This document shows positions 16,738-29,700 of a stretch of 64,000 nucleotides of DNA, piece after piece (the first letter of the stretch is position 1; every line of letters starts with the position of its first letter). The translations under genes and the position numbers were made by a program. The notes under the pieces were generated by a model. That model saw only the letters and a program-made list of their open reading frames with translations, did not search any database and was not told the origin of the DNA. The stretch comes from Anniella stebbinsi (Eukaryota > Chordata > Lepidosauria > Squamata > Anniellidae): contig JARDYH010000007.1 in NCBI GenBank assembly GCA_029215795.1, positions 90,969,263-91,033,262 on the forward strand. The letters run 5' to 3'.

Positions 16738-17735
16738 TTATCATTTATTTATTTACAATATTTCTATACTGCTCCATATCTCAAATAGATTCCGTAGCGG
16801 TGCACATACAAATAAAACAGTAAAAAGAAAGAAACAGTAAAAATAGCAAATTAAAATTGTTCAATTTAAAACAAAGAAACCAGAAAAACAATGGCTAGTC
16901 AATTGAGGAAGGCTTCACAAAACAGAATTGGTGCCTAGAGTTGGTGCCTAGAGTTGGTGCCTGGCTGACCTCCAAGGCAGGGAGTTCCACAGAGAAGGGG
17001 CCACTACACTAAAGGCTCTTCTCCTGGTGGACTCCAACTGGGCCACAGGTCCATTTGAAACCACCAGGAGCATGCCCTCCGACGACCTCAATGACCAGGT
17101 AAGTTGGTAAGGGAAAAGGCACTCTCTCAGGTATCCTGGTCTCAAGTTGTTTAGGTCTTTGTACACTAGCAACAAAACCTTAAACCTGGCCCGGTAGCCA
17201 ATAGGCAGCCAGTGCAGTTCCCTCAGCAAAGGAGTTATATGCTGAAAAGAGGCAGCTCCTGACAACAGCCAAGCTGCTGTGTTCTGCACTAGCTCCAGCT
17301 TCTGGAGCAGTCTTACAGGCAGAGCGCATTGCTAATGCATGTACCACTGTGGCGAAGCGATTCCTGTCCAGTAGAGGGCACAGCTGGCGAGCCAGCCAAA
17401 GCTGGTAAAAGACACTCCAGTTGGGCCTCGAGGGACAATGATGGATCTAGGAGTACACCCAACTACACACCTGATCCGGAACAGGCAGTGAGCCTATCTC
17501 CCGGACTCGGGAACCACCCACAGGGCTCCCACCTTGCCAGGATTCAGTTTCAGTTTATTAGCCCTCATCCAGCCCATTACTAAGTTTAGGCACTGATCCA
17601 GCACTTGCACAGCCTCTCCTGATTAAGATGTCACAGAGAGATAGAGCTGTGTGTCATCAACGTTCTGGTGGCATTTTGCTCCAAATCCCTTAATGACCCT
17701 CCTAGTGGCTTCATGTAGATGTTAAAAAACATACT
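16738..17735 (-). mobile_element. L2/CR1-type LINE, 3' part
   Basis: The minus strand encodes a C-terminal ORF2 fragment (about 16948-17289): ITPLLRELHWLPIGYRARFK, LLLVYKDLNNLRPGYLREC, AFSVVAPSLWNSLP. Near 17700 it encodes NIYMKPLGG of the RT, with frame breaks between. The tail at 16738-16760 is TTTA-rich. It is a dead, 5'-truncated copy related to that at 9209-10830. Confidence 0.8.
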
Positions 17736-17857
17736 GATGCATATATTTTGGAAAATACATACAAAAAGAGGGGGAAACAAAGCTTGCAAACTTATCCATA
17801 AGACAGAACAAGCTTTGTGGTGGAATTTGGAGAAGATTGGCAAGCCTGTGTATTACT

Positions 17858-18177
17858 TAGGCTGACCATATGAAAAGGAGGACAGGGCTCCTGTAACTTT
17901 AACAGTTGTAGAGAAAAGGGAATTTCAGCCAGTGTCATTTGTATGCAATTAGTTCCTGGTGAAATTCCCTCTTCATCACAACAGTTAACGGTGCAGGGGC
18001 CCTGCCTTCTTTTGTATATGGTCACTCTAGTGTAGTGCATGCACCTTTAACTATTGTGATGAAGAGGGAATTTCACCAGGAACTAATTGCATACAAATGA
18101 CACTGGCTGAAATTCCCTTTTCTCTACAACAGTTAAAGGTACATGAGCCCTGTCCTCCTTTTCATATGGTCAGCCTA
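17858..18177. mobile_element. 320-bp palindromic hAT-like MITE, TAGGGTGACCATATG family
   Basis: The ends 'taggctgaccatatgaaaag' and 'cttttcatatggtcagccta' are complementary, and the whole element folds on itself through 'gaatttcagccagtgtcatt' and its complement. At least 7 bp (TATTACT) is duplicated at both sides. A copy of identical length is at 28992-29311; half copies are at 42719-42915 and 50955-51136. Confidence 0.8.
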
Positions 18178-19127
18178 TATTACTTGTATGCACATCTCTA
18201 CTCATGGTGAGTGGCCCTCATAGCATCCTATGGCAATGGATTCCACAATTTAATTATCTTTTTGTCCTGAATCCACTGAACACCTCCCAGTGATTAGTGG
18301 CAGGACAAAGCACTCTTGAGTCTTCTGAGGGCTACCATCCTTTAATTAAAAGTTTCCTGTTCCCCCCTACTTTATTGGTTTCTGCTCAGCACAGCTGGAG
18401 GATTAGTAATAAAGAGCTTTTCTAAACAAGGTTATGAACCCACTGTATCTACTTCTAGTTTCATTGCAGAATTGAGATCAGATTTCTATACAAAGAGCTT
18501 TTCCTTTCCTGCCTTTCCATACTTTTGGCTACCTAACCTCTAGGTGGTGCTGTGGTATAGGAGAATAACACAATTGTTCCAGTGGGGACTTGTGCTTTGG
18601 TTCAGGGTAAAAAAATAACACTGCATTTTCCCTGCTTTGAAACAACTCTGCAAAAGTGCTCATAACAACAGAAGCCAAACTAAAGGGTGACAACATTGGC
18701 TAAAGCTGCTGTAAACAACTAAGTGAGGAATGATGAGCACACAATAAAAGCCTCATGTAGAAGAACCCAAATTGTTCTTTAATTGCCTCTTATTAGTCAG
18801 CTTATGTTCCCACGGGGGGGGGGGGGTAGCTTTAATTACTGATTTCCTTGCAAAATTTTTGTCTTTTAATTTTTAATAGTTAAACAGAGCTCTCTTTTTC
18901 CATTAAAAAAAAAAAGCAATGCAAGGAAACCGGTAGTTAAAGGCTACGAGAGGAACAGACACTGACTACTTCAGCAATCCCCACTGGAATTCAATATAAC
19001 TGTAATGACGTTTTTGCCAAAATTCTCTTTCAAACAAGTAACTTTGTCCATTGATTTACCTGTTTCCTAAGAGAATTCCATATCCTTACAGGCATCTTTG
19101 ATTGACGATCTTTGTTCCGTTTATTGA

Positions 19128-19376
<249 letters not shown>

Positions 19377-19765
19377 GTAAGTACTGGGCCCAAAGTGTGC
19401 TTTTCAACAGGCCCCAGTTCCCACGAAAGTTGTCATTAGTCCAGCATTTTGATTTGAAAAGTCCTTGTTGCCCTTCCCATCATACCAACTCATGGTAAGT
19501 CACTGCGTTTTTCCCTTTTACTGAGAGTCCATGGTTTACTCAAGGGTACACAGTGCCCCAATGGCCAAAAGAACTCAAGTTTCCCAGAACCAAGCCTGCC
19601 CATTGTACTGAATTGTACTAGCTGTGAAACTATCCCCATTATCCCTTTTTAAGCTTTTCCACATCTGGATGTCCAGATCTCTGGATTTGCTGATAACGAT
19701 GATTGCTGGCTGCTGAACTCAATTCTTTCGGCGTCTGCCAAACTCAACAGACCCCATGGGTGTAA

Positions 19766-19915
19766 GGGAGGGACGTAACTCAGTGGCAGAGTACCTGCTT
19801 TGCATATAAATGTTCTACCTGGTATTTCAAGTAGAGTTGAAAAAGATCCCAGTATGAAACTTGGGAAAGCCATCTCCAGTTATTGTAGCCAATATTAAGT
19901 TGGAAGGACCATGGG
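19766..19915 (+). mobile_element. tRNA-derived SINE
   Basis: A-box-like GTAACTCAGTGGCAGAGTACC, then 'tgctttgcatataaatgttc' and the body 'aagatcccagtatgaaac' shared with the SINE at 4376. It abuts the CR1 3' end at 19922. Confidence 0.65.
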
Positions 19916-19921
19916 CGTTCT

Positions 19922-21895
19922 GACTCATAGAATCATAGAATCATAGAACAGTAGAGGAATCCACCTTAAAGCATCCCTGACAGATGGCTGTCCAGCTGCC
20001 TCTTGAATGCATCTAATGTGGGAGAACCCACAACCCCCCACAACCTCCCTAGGTCATTGGTTCCATTGTTGTATTGCTCTAACATTCAGGAGCCAGAATC
20101 TGGTTTCTGGTAACTTGAGCCCATTATTCCGTATCCTGCACTCTAGGTTGATAGAGAAGAGATCCTTCCTGGCCCTCCTCCATGTCACACAATGTTTCAA
20201 GTATTTGAAGAGCGCTATCATGTCTCCCCTCAATCTTCTCTTCTCCAGGCTAAATATGCCCAGTTCTTTCAGTCACTCCTCATAGGGCTTTGTTTCCAGA
20301 CCCCTGATCATCTTCATTGCCCACCTCTGAACACGCTCCAGTTTGTCTGCATCCTTCTCGAAGTGTGGTGTCCAGAATTGGACACAATACTCAGGATGAG
20401 GTCTAACCAGTGCCGAATAGAGGAAACCAGTACCTTGCGTGATTTGGAAGCTATACTTCTATTAATGCAGCCCAAAATAGCATTTGCTTTTTTTGCAGCA
20501 ACATCACACTGTTGGCTCATATTCAGCTTCTGATCTACAACAATTCCAAGATCTTCTCGCTTGTCATATTGCTTAGCCAAGTATCCCCCATCTTGTAACT
20601 GTGCATTTGGTTTCTTTTTCCTAGGTGTAGAACTTGGCATTTATCCCTATTAAATTTCATTCTGTTGTTTTCAGCCCAGCGATCTAGTCTATCAAGATCA
20701 CTTTGAAGTTTGTTTCTATCTTCCAGGGTATTAGCGAACCCAACCAATTTTTTTGTCATCTGCAAATTTGATAAGCATTCCCTGCACCTCCTCATCCAAG
20801 CCATTAATAAAAATGTTTGGAGAGCACTGGGCCCAGGACTGAGCCCTGCAGTACCCCACTCGTTACCTCCCCCCAGTGTGAAAAGGTACCATTGATAAGC
20901 ACTCTTTGAGTCTGATTCTGTAGGCAACTGTGGATCCACCTAATAGTTGTTCCATCTAGCCCACTTTTCACTAGTTTGATAATCAGAATGTCATGAGGCA
21001 CTTTATCAAAAGCTTTGCTGAAGTCAAGATATATTATGTTCACAGCATTCCCACAATCCACAAGGGAGGTTACCCAATCAAAAAATGAGATCAGATTAGT
21101 CTGGTAGGATTTGTTATTGACAAATCCATGCTGGCTTCTAGTACTCACTGCATTGTTTTCAAGGTGTTTACAGACTGACTTCTTTATAATCTGCTCCAAA
21201 ATTTTCCCAGGGATGGAAGTCTGATTGAATGGTCTGTAGTTCCCAGGTTCCTCCTTTTTGCCCTTTTTGAAGGTAGGGACAACATTAGCCCTCCTCCAGT
21301 TGTCTGACACTTCACCCGCCTTCCATGATTTCACAAAGATAATAGAGAGTGGTTCTGAGAGTTCTTCTGCCAGCTCCTTTATTACTCTAGGATGCAGTTT
21401 GTCAGGCCCTGGAGATTTGAACTCGTTCAAAGAAATTATGTGTTCCTTGACCATTTGTTTATCAATTTCAAACTGCAATCCTTCCCCGTCAGCTTGTACT
21501 TCACTTTTTCCAGGGTGGTCATAGACCCGCTTTTGAGAGAAGACTGAGCCAAAGTAGGAATTGAACACTTTGGCCTTTTCTTTGTCATCTGTTACCAATT
21601 TGCCATCCTCATGAAGCAGTTGAACGACCATTTCTTTCCTCTGTCTTTTACTATTCACGTATCTGAAGAAAGCCTTTTTATTGCTTTTCGCATCCCTCAC
21701 TAGCCTCAGCTCCTTCTCAGCTTTAGCCTTCCTGACCCCATTCTGGCACTTCTGTGCTACTTGTTTGTACTCTTCTTTTGTAGCCTGGCCTTCCTTCCAC
21801 TTCCTATATGTATCCTTTTTTATTTTCAGGTCATCTCTAAGCTTTTTGTGGAGCCACATTGGTTGCTTCAGCTTCCTGTATTCTTCAGCAGAAGC
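19922..21895 (-). mobile_element. CR1 LINE, 5'-truncated, with long RT fragment
   Basis: The 3' end on the minus strand is the CR1 octamer tail (atagaatcatagaatcatag at 19926-19945, complement of ATTCTATG repeats). ORF2 reads on the minus strand from 21859 to 20804 without a stop: EKAKVFNSYFGSVFSQK, FKSPGPDKLHPRVIKELAEE, NYRPFNQTSIPGKILEQIIK, YLDFSKAFDKVPHDILI and GSVLGPVL. The catalytic FADD is present at 20755-20766, but in a different frame (GMLIKFADDKKIGW), so the copy is frameshifted. The thumb-region text [17 protein letters not shown] is also in a shifted frame. There is no endonuclease domain. Confidence 0.93.
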
Positions 21896-22059
21896 TCAGT
21901 TCAGTGAGGTGTCTGTTTATAGCAGGGGTATGGGAGCTATGGCCCAACAGATGTTGATGGTTCTAGCATGGCCAATGGTCAGGGATGCTAGAAGCTGTAG
22001 ACCAACAACATCTAGAGAGACGTGGGTAAACACCTAAAGCTTCATCCAGACAAGAGAGA

Positions 22060-22458
22060 AGTGCTGTTCTGAAAGAACTGGGCGTGTTTAGCCTTGAGAA
22101 GAGAAGAATGAGGGGAGACATGATAGCACTCTTCAAGGACTTGAAATGTTGCCACACAGAGGAGGGCCAGGATCTCTTCTCAGTCATCCCAAAGTGCAGG
22201 CCATGGAATAATGGGCTCAAGTTACAGGAAGCCACATTCTGGCTGGACATCAAGAAAAACTTCCTGACTGCTAGAGCAATATGACAATGGAACCAAAGAC
22301 CTAGGGAGGTTGTTGGCTCTCCCACCCTAGAGGCCTTCAAGAGGCAGCTGGAGAGCCATCTGTCAGGGGTGCTTTAAGGTGGATCCCTGCATTGGGCAGG
22401 GGGTTGGACTCGATGGCCTTGTAGGCCCCTTCCAGTTCTACTATTCTATGATTCTGTA
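22060..22458 (+). mobile_element. CR1 LINE 3' end
   Basis: It encodes LGVFSLEKRRMRGDMIALFK early on and ends 'ggccttgtaggccccttcc', then 'ttctactattctatgattct', the CR1 3' terminus. It is oriented opposite to the CR1 copy at 19922-21895, about 165 bp away. Confidence 0.88.
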
Positions 22459-22929
22459 GTTGGAGGAGTAGCCAGATCAGGAATAGGGGTTCAGTATGTT
22501 TTGAACAGAGTAGCACTCTCACTTTTAGAGTCAGTGTGCCACTTGGGAGCAATCATGGATCTAGCATTGCTCCAGAATAGATCACTAGCAGCTATGGCCA
22601 AGTGTGTGTCTGTACAGATTTTGCTGATGTAGCCACTACTGCCTTTTCTAGAATACGTAAATCTTTTCACAACTGCCTTGGTTATGTCCATAGGAGATGG
22701 CTCTCTTGTGCTCTACATGCAGAGGCCTTTGAAAATATATATCCGTTGTTGCATATATAAGGCTGGACCAAATGTTTCGGTCCAGCTGCATTCCTGTAGT
22801 TTTCCAAAGGTCAGAGAATATTCCCAAAGATCAGGGGCAAATGTTAAGGTGGGGGAGGCATCTTTCTTTTAGATGAGATAGCCAGGTGGTCTTCCTTCTT
22901 TAATTTTTGTGTGGGAGGGGTTATTCATT

Positions 22930-23180
22930 TTAAAGGCAAGCGGCAGCATAGCAGCAGCGCTGCTGTGTACTTTAAAATGGGAGCCTCATATGTCCCTGGA
23001 AACATCACTTAGGATTGGGGTGGGGGGAGAGAGAGAGAGAAATGGGTGTGTGAGGCCTGCCATCTTTTCTTCCTTCCCATGCCTCTGGAGATGATGGCAT
23101 GTGACCATGGACAATTATTTCCAGGACATTTGAGGCTCCCATTTTAAAGCACGCAGTGGCACGGCTACCAAACTGCAGCA
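22930..23180. repeat. Short inverted repeat
   Basis: 'gtactttaaaatgggagcct' at about 22969 has its near-complement 'ggctcccattttaaagcac' at about 23132, with 'atgtccctgga' / 'tccaggacat' further in. It is probably another MITE. Confidence 0.5.
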
Positions 23181-23419
23181 GATGTTAAATTTAAAATGCT
23201 ACAAACTAAAGAAGAATGATGAGCTGGCCGCCTTGTGTAATAGAAAGTACAGACTACCCCTCAAAAGACACAAAAATCCTCTCCCTTCACAGCAGATAAA
23301 GGTCTTAGGAAGATGTGAGGTGGAGAGATATTTGGCCCCAAAGAAGTGCAAAATGCAACAACCCCTGGGATACTAATGGAAGCCCATGTCTCTGGTCACA
23401 GAAGAGCAATATCAACTTC

Positions 23420-23691
23420 AGTGGCTCACAAATTGATTCAAGCCCTGATTCAAAATGCTGGTTCTGACCTTTAAAACACTCAACAGTTTGGGACCTGTGC
23501 AGATTACGTTCTGCATCCTCCATAATAAGCTGCCCACCCATTTCGATTTTCAGGAGAGGCCCTGCTTTGGGGTGCACCTGTGTCTGTGGTGCAGCTAGAG
23601 AGCATGGGACAGGGGCTTCTTGTTGGTGAGGCCTCAGCTGTGGAACTCTTTACCCTGGAAGATCCAGTTACCTTCATTTCTGTGTGCTTAG
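23420..23691 (+). mobile_element. LINE ORF2 C-terminal fragment
   Basis: Interrupted + strand reading resembles LINE ORF2 ends: LTFKTLNSLGP, LHNKLPTHFDFQERP and LWNSLPW-like 'gtggaactctttaccctgg'. It is directly followed by the MITE at 23692. Confidence 0.6.
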
Positions 23692-23912
23692 AGACCCTGT
23701 TCCGATGGCAAGCTAAGCCACAGTGGTTAAGCATTTTGAGCTACACATTATAGCTTAGTGTGTCGTCTGAACCACTATTTAGGGTGCCATGTGAAGCATC
23801 CCTAACCATGGTGGCTACATAACCACAGTTTAAACATGCTCAATAACCATTTGCTGCAAAAGGCTTAGTGAGCTCACCATGGCTTAGTGTGTTGTCTGAA
23901 CAGGCCCTCAGT
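23692..23912. mobile_element. Foldback MITE, CCTGTTCAGACAACAC ends
   Basis: The left end 'ccctgttccgatggcaagct' pairs with the right end 'gtgttgtctgaacaggccc'. Words 'aagccacagtgg' and 'ccatggctta' pair inside. About 221 bp. Confidence 0.6.
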
Positions 23913-25611
23913 TGACTGCTGACCTGTTAATATCATTGTCTGTTGTTTGTTTGAGTCTTTGCTTTTGTTGTGGGGAGGGGGAGTTATTGTCGTTTTATTA
24001 ATGTCCTTAGCTGCTTTGACATTCCCTTTTTAGGACAGAAAGGTGCAATATAAATATATATGTGAAGAGAGCCATAATGGGAGTAAACACAGTGGGTTAA
24101 GAGTTTGTTGGACCTAAGTTGACTCCCCTTTTCCCTCGCCCACCTTCCCTTGCAGCATTCTCCAGGGACAGGAGTCCCACCGGTGCCCGATGTTCCTCCT
24201 GGTTCATCTTTGCCCATGATCATCCCTCCCAGAAATGTTGGGGCCATGGCATTGATATGGTGCCTTTGAGCTGATCCAGAGAGAGAGAGAGAGACTGCCT
24301 TGCCGCTTATCACTGCTCCGCATCTTCATCGCCCATCTGTTCTGCCCTGCAGCTGATAATCAAACCAACCAAAGCATCCACTCCAGCCCTTGCGTTGAAA
24401 GCACGGGAAATGGAGTGCACCCACCTGCCCCACTGTCCCACCAACACTCCCCAGCACCAACACCACCTCTGAGCCATTTCCTAACGGAGCCCAGCCAACT
24501 CTCAAACTTGGTGACTGCTGCTCAGAGGCGGGAGGTTGTCCCCGCTGCACATTTGTGGTGGATTATCACCTTCTGGGGGAGTACCTCGCGTGGCAACGTG
24601 GTGGAATCAAATGGCGTTCATCTCCTGTTTGCCAGAGGAAGTGAGGGACATGCAAGAGGAAATGGCCACTTTGTGTCTGGGGAGACTTCATGGATGCAGA
24701 GAACTTGGGGCAACACTGCCCATCACGTTGAACTAAAACAGCAGGTTTAGCAAATGGAGAAATGGTTGCTGCGTTCTCTTCCAACAGCACCCCACGCCCT
24801 TATGTATGTTGTTCGTGCTAATATCCTACTGCAAGATTTGAGGTTTCTGCAAAATCTGACACCCCCACCCCCTGAAGGGCACCCCTCCATCTGCTTTCCC
24901 CTTCTTTAGAGGATGGCTGCTCTTCCTGTTTCCTTTCAAGATATCAAGCCAATCCCTCTCTTTCAAACCACAGCTGTCATTGCTAGTTTGCTACCTTTGG
25001 CCAAATCTCCAGGAAGTAGGGATCTTTCCAATGATGCAGATATGGGCAATCTTTTTTACGTAGTTCTTGTGGGGGTCCAAGAACCCCTGCCCCAGTGAAT
25101 GCATTCTCTGCAGATCTATCACGTTTTGCCAGTCCTTGAACTGCAGAATATTGTCACTGGGAAAATGTGACACCCCAGACTAGCACTTCTCTTGCTTTTT
25201 GGAGTGGCCAGTGGCATATGGCAGCATGAGGATCATGGGCACCTATTGGTTAGTGTCTGTGACTGCTGTCTAACACCACTGATTATTTTTCTGATAATTT
25301 TTTTTAAAAGAGGTCAAGTGTCACGCTCAGTACTACATAACGTGATTGCTCATATCACCCTTATTTTATTTTATGGCAGATAATTTCCCCAGCACCCTTC
25401 CCTCCCCTATTTTAATACATTCTAGGTTGTATGCTCCCCACTCTGGGGCTGGAGTTTACAACTGCCCCATTAAAGAAAGAAAGTGAACTGGCCCAACCCA
25501 CTCATTCCATTCTGTTGCCACAAGGACAGGATCTTGCACTACTAATCTGGATCAGTTGAGCACCACTTTAGCACTAACGTTAAAAATCCAGGGATTTCTC
25601 TTTGTTTGGAG

Positions 25612-25812
25612 CAGTCCATTAACCACATGATGCTGCCTTCTACCAAGTCAGTGCACCGATCTCAATACTGTCTACACAGACAGTCAGTGGCTCTCCGGGT
25701 TGTCGGAGAGGGATGTTTCCTCCAGCCTTACCTGGAGATGCTAGGAATTGAACCTGGGACTTTGAGGATGCAAAGCAGACGCTCTGTCACACTGAGCTAC
25801 GGCCCCACCCCA
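25612..25812 (-). mobile_element. tRNA-derived SINE (reversed)
   Basis: On the minus strand the element starts with 'ggccgtagctcagtgtgaca' (A-box-like), followed by 'tcccaggttcaattcctagc' (B-box-like), and ends in the body 'ggtagaaggcagcatcat'. The body differs from a mature tRNA. Confidence 0.75.
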
Positions 25813-26574
25813 ATGGCATGAAGGGAAGGCAGTTCAGGGCTTAACTAGGGGTTACAAAAAGCATGCAACCATCATTGTTACCCCAAGTCTCTTTGCCCCT
25901 GTTTCATCATCATGCTGAGGTGAGCGCAACATGGGCCATGGCATCATTGCACTGTGCATGTCCCAACAGCTGATGGTGTGGGGCAGGGCAATGCACCGCA
26001 CCACGACATCAAGTGTTGCAGTTACCCAAACATTACAAGAAACAGGGTGCAGGTGACCAGGTGTGGCAGCAGCTCTTGTAACATCTAGTTAAGCCTTCCG
26101 TTACTATAGTAGGCGGAGGAATCCAGAACTGGCTGGGGGGCTTGCCCCCACGGAACGGCTCATGCTTGTTGGTTGGATGGAGGTGAAGCAGAGCCTTCCG
26201 TTGACCAACTGACTGTGTTCACACCTGCCATTTTCAATCTGCTCAGAGTATTGTGTAAAATGCCTTCACTTCTGTACCGTTCCGGACGCAGCAGTGAATC
26301 AAGAGACAAGACTCAAGCTTCATCCTAACAAGGGTCATGACCTCCTTCACTACTGAACAGGATGGGAAGCAAGGCAGTAATTCCCGCCCACCTTAAGTTC
26401 ACGGTGTGGGTATTCCCTGCAGAAAAGAATCAAACATCCAGGCTCAGGACCGGAGGCAGTTGCAGTACTCCTAATCATCTTGTGATGTGCTGAAGGAGGT
26501 CATGCCTGTGTCTCTATCTGCCTGCCTCTCTCACAGGCACACCTGGTAGGCAAACTGGACAGGTGAATCAGGCA

Positions 26575-26772
26575 TAAGGACACAGGAAACTGCCTTAGAC
26601 TGAGTAAGACCGTGGGGCCATCTAGCCCAGTATTGTAGACCCTGAGTGGCACCGGCTCTTTGGGATTCCAGGCAAGATTCTTTCCTAGCCCTGCCCGGAA
26701 ATCCCCAGGATTGAACCTGGGACCTTCGGCATGCAAAACTGGGACTCTACCGCTGAGCCACGGCCCTTCCCC
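26575..26772 (-). mobile_element. tRNA-derived SINE (reversed)
   Basis: On the minus strand it has 'ggccgtggctcagcggtaga' and 'gaaggtcccaggttcaatcc' (A and B boxes) and ends 'ggcagtttcctgtgtcc'. It is a better preserved copy of the 25612-25812 family. Confidence 0.8.
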
Positions 26773-27349
26773 CCAATGTTGCAAGCTTATCCCTGTCCCC
26801 TTCTCCCAAGCCTGGCAGCCCTGAGAAGTCGGCCTGGGTTTGTTCTCTGCACAGTCCTCGCAGCTGTAACCTAAAGGAGCCTATTTTCCAGCCAAGTCCT
26901 TGTAGCAACCCTTCCATGGCCCATCAGTGCAGAGTGGGTGCAAAGAAACAGTGCTATGTCAATGCAGGTCAGGAGGACAAGATCCTCTTTGATCCCAAGA
27001 CAAATTCTGTTCTGTGGCATGAGAAGGGTAGGCAATGCAGGGCTGCCAGGCAGGTCTTTCAGCTGAAATGGACAGCCGGCAGCTCTTCTTATTGGTTATG
27101 GAAACATGAAAGCTTCAGCTATTGGGTGGTATAAAAATTTGATTGATTGATTGATTGATTGATCGATCGTTGCTTTGTGGCATCATCCTCTGCCTGCCTG
27201 AAAATGCACACCCCATCCATGTGCTCAACTGGCACTTGGTGGGCTTTTCAGAAATGCTGTTTGCATATTACTTACTGAACTTCACGTCAACTGTGATTTA
27301 CCCTGCAACATCAAGAATTGCAGGACAGCTCCTCTGGCTAGGGTTGCTC

Positions 27350-27480
27350 ATTCATCTAGGGCTGCTTTCTCCAGCCTGGCACCCTATGGCCTGGTTGGAC
27401 TACAACACCCATAATCCCCCAGTCAGCATAGTGAATGATGGGAGCTGTAGTTCGGCCAGGCTGGTGTGTGCCAGGCTTGA
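27350..27480. repeat. Palindromic repeat carrying ACTACAACTCCCATNAT-like motif
   Basis: 'ggttggactacaacacccat' at about 27396 and 'gatgggagctgtagttcgg' at about 27437 face each other, flanked by 'ccagcctgg' / 'ccaggctgg'. Similar motifs occur near 21920-22000, 37060, 40510 and 46270. Confidence 0.55.
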
Positions 27481-27685
27481 GAAGGCTGATCCAGGACATC
27501 TGTAACTCCTGACAGACTGAGATTGCCACTGTGAAGGTAGAAGCTTCTGCTGAGACTCTCCTGGGGTTTATTTTCAATGATCTGTTGTAAGCCAAGAATC
27601 CAGAATGTATCATCAAGGACATTATAGCTTGGGGATAGGCAACGTGGTGCCCGCGAGCTCCACTCCCTCTCTCCCTGATAGCAGT

Positions 27686-27687
27686 GA

Positions 27688-27733
<46 letters not shown>
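27686..27733. repeat. TTA microsatellite
   Basis: About 16 ATT repeats. The downstream 'aaaaaatgagtgtg' does not identify a parent LINE. Confidence 0.95.
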
Positions 27734-28991
27734 CATCTTAAAAAATGAGTGTGGCCAGGAGCAGTTCAGAGTGAAATGCAAACCTCCAAACACTCCATGT
27801 GGACCCAGAGACATTCTAAAGGGGGCTGCAGGCTGGCTCCCCTTGGCTTTGAAGCATTCCCAGCTGCCGCCGCTGCCACCAACACCCAAAAAAGGAAGGA
27901 AGGGACAGACCTTGTTGCTGCTGCCTGGCAAGGAGGCAGGCTTGGTGATGGCAGCAGGGAAACTGGGGGACGGGGGGGTGGGGGTCTGAGGATAACCCGA
28001 TACAGTGGGGGGAGGACGCTGGGGTACCAAACATGGTAGGAAGTAGAGAAAGTTGGGCTAGGTCAGGGTGGTTGCAGAGACCAGTGGACGGGTTTAGGCA
28101 GACCTGTAGGGTGACTCAATGGGGCAGGGAGAAAGCAGGGTGGGGGCGTGAGAGAAAGAGGATGTTTGGGGGGTGATCCCGAAAGAGAGAGAGAGAAATG
28201 ACGGACTGAGATGAGCAGGTCTTGTTATGCTGGGGATTTAGGGTAAAGGGAGGGAGGTTGGGGTGGGGAGGGAGTTGATCCTGAGCAAGAGAGAAAACGG
28301 TGAGTTAAATGAGTTTGTTTGCGTTTTGATGCTCCAGGTCCACCTCTTCCTTGTGCTCAGGTTCTTGGGGAAGTTTCTTGTCTTTTGGACTCACCAGTTT
28401 GTCTTTCCGGTGCCCTTGAAATGTGCCCCCTGGCCCAGAAAGATCGGAGACCCCCCCCTGTTCTAGCTATTCTCTATAGAAGTATTCCCAGAAGACACGT
28501 ATGAATGAGCGCTAAAAAGTAGGCTTTCATTTCATTCTCTTACATTTCTAGCTTTTATACAAAATTACCCCTTTCTTCCTCTCTCTTGGCCTATGGACTT
28601 TTTATCATCTGCCTGAACAGATAACAAACTTCCTGCCACAGATATTTGGATAGCACATGTGGCTGACCTAGCAGAGAGGGGAAGTGGCCAGAGGGAACTC
28701 TTGTGATGCCGTCTGGAACCTGCAGTGGTGCATCTAGGCCTGTCCTGGGGCCTCACAGGCCACCCACCCCCACAAATGACCACCCTGAAAGCAGCACATG
28801 TTGAGGGCAGCATAAGCCAACTCTGTTTTATCCCTGTAATCGTGATGACCTTATTGTTCACGTGGGTTAAAGTGTTTGTGTTGTCCTAAAATATCAGGAA
28901 TGTAGAAGCAGTTTTAAAACATGGAAAAATGTATGTAGGAAGACAGAGAAATGTTAATTGTGTGCTTCACAGCTGAAGCAATACACCGGGC

Positions 28992-29311
28992 TAGGGTGAC
29001 TATATGAAAAGTAGGACAGGGCTCCTGTATCTTTAACAATTGTATAGAAAAGGGAATTTCAGCAGGTGTCATTTGTATGCATACAGCACCTGGTGAAATT
29101 CCCTCTTCATCACAACAGTTAAAGCTGCAGGAGCTATAGTAGAGTGGCCAAATACATACGAAGGCAGGCCTCCTGCAGCTTTCACTGTTGTGATGAAGAG
29201 GGGATTTCACCAGGTGCTGCATGCATACTAATGACACCTGCTGAAATTCCCTTTTCTATGCAACTGTTAAAGATACAGGAACCCTGTCCTCCCATCCATA
29301 TGGTCACCCTA
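28992..29311. mobile_element. 320-bp palindromic hAT-like MITE, TAGGGTGACCATATG family
   Basis: The ends 'tagggtgactatatgaaaag' and 'catatggtcaccctа'-type complement define a 320-bp unit, the same length as 17858-18177. Flanks CACCGGGC (28984-28991) and TACCTGGC (29312-29319) are an 8-bp duplication with two mismatches, as expected for hAT. Confidence 0.85.
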
Positions 29312-29700
29312 TACCTGGCCATTTAGAATGGTCTCCATGAGACCATTAAGTTCAGGGCCTAAAGTTATCTAGCTGTCCCACTGGAACCAGGATGTGGAGG
29401 AGGGATCATTTTTACATGTTAAGGCCTTTTGGTTCCAGCCCAGCTCCAATACTTCCAAACTTGAGATGGCCCGGGGAGGAAAGTGTCTTGTAGCTCCATG
29501 GGGAGGTGAGGAGAGTGGAGGGTTCAGCTCCATTCACCCATACATCTCTTTCCAATCCATGTATTTGTCAAAACTAGGGGTGTGCATCGGATCGGATCCG
29601 ATCCACGATCCGAATCCGATCCGACCCAAAATCGGGAAAATCCGATCCGATCCGATCCGATCCGGCCAACCTCCGATCCGATCCGATCCGATCCGATGAG

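Noticed and set aside
20804..21859. 351-codon ORF as a host gene
   Set aside because: It is CR1 reverse transcriptase, truncated and frameshifted before its FADD motif, with the CR1 tail at 19922.
25612..26772. tRNA genes on the minus strand
   Set aside because: A and B boxes are present, but the sequences lack a full cloverleaf and continue into SINE bodies repeated elsewhere.
27356..28030. 224-codon minus-strand ORF
   Set aside because: It reads through the TTA microsatellite (a run of asparagines) and repeat sequence; no domain is recognisable.
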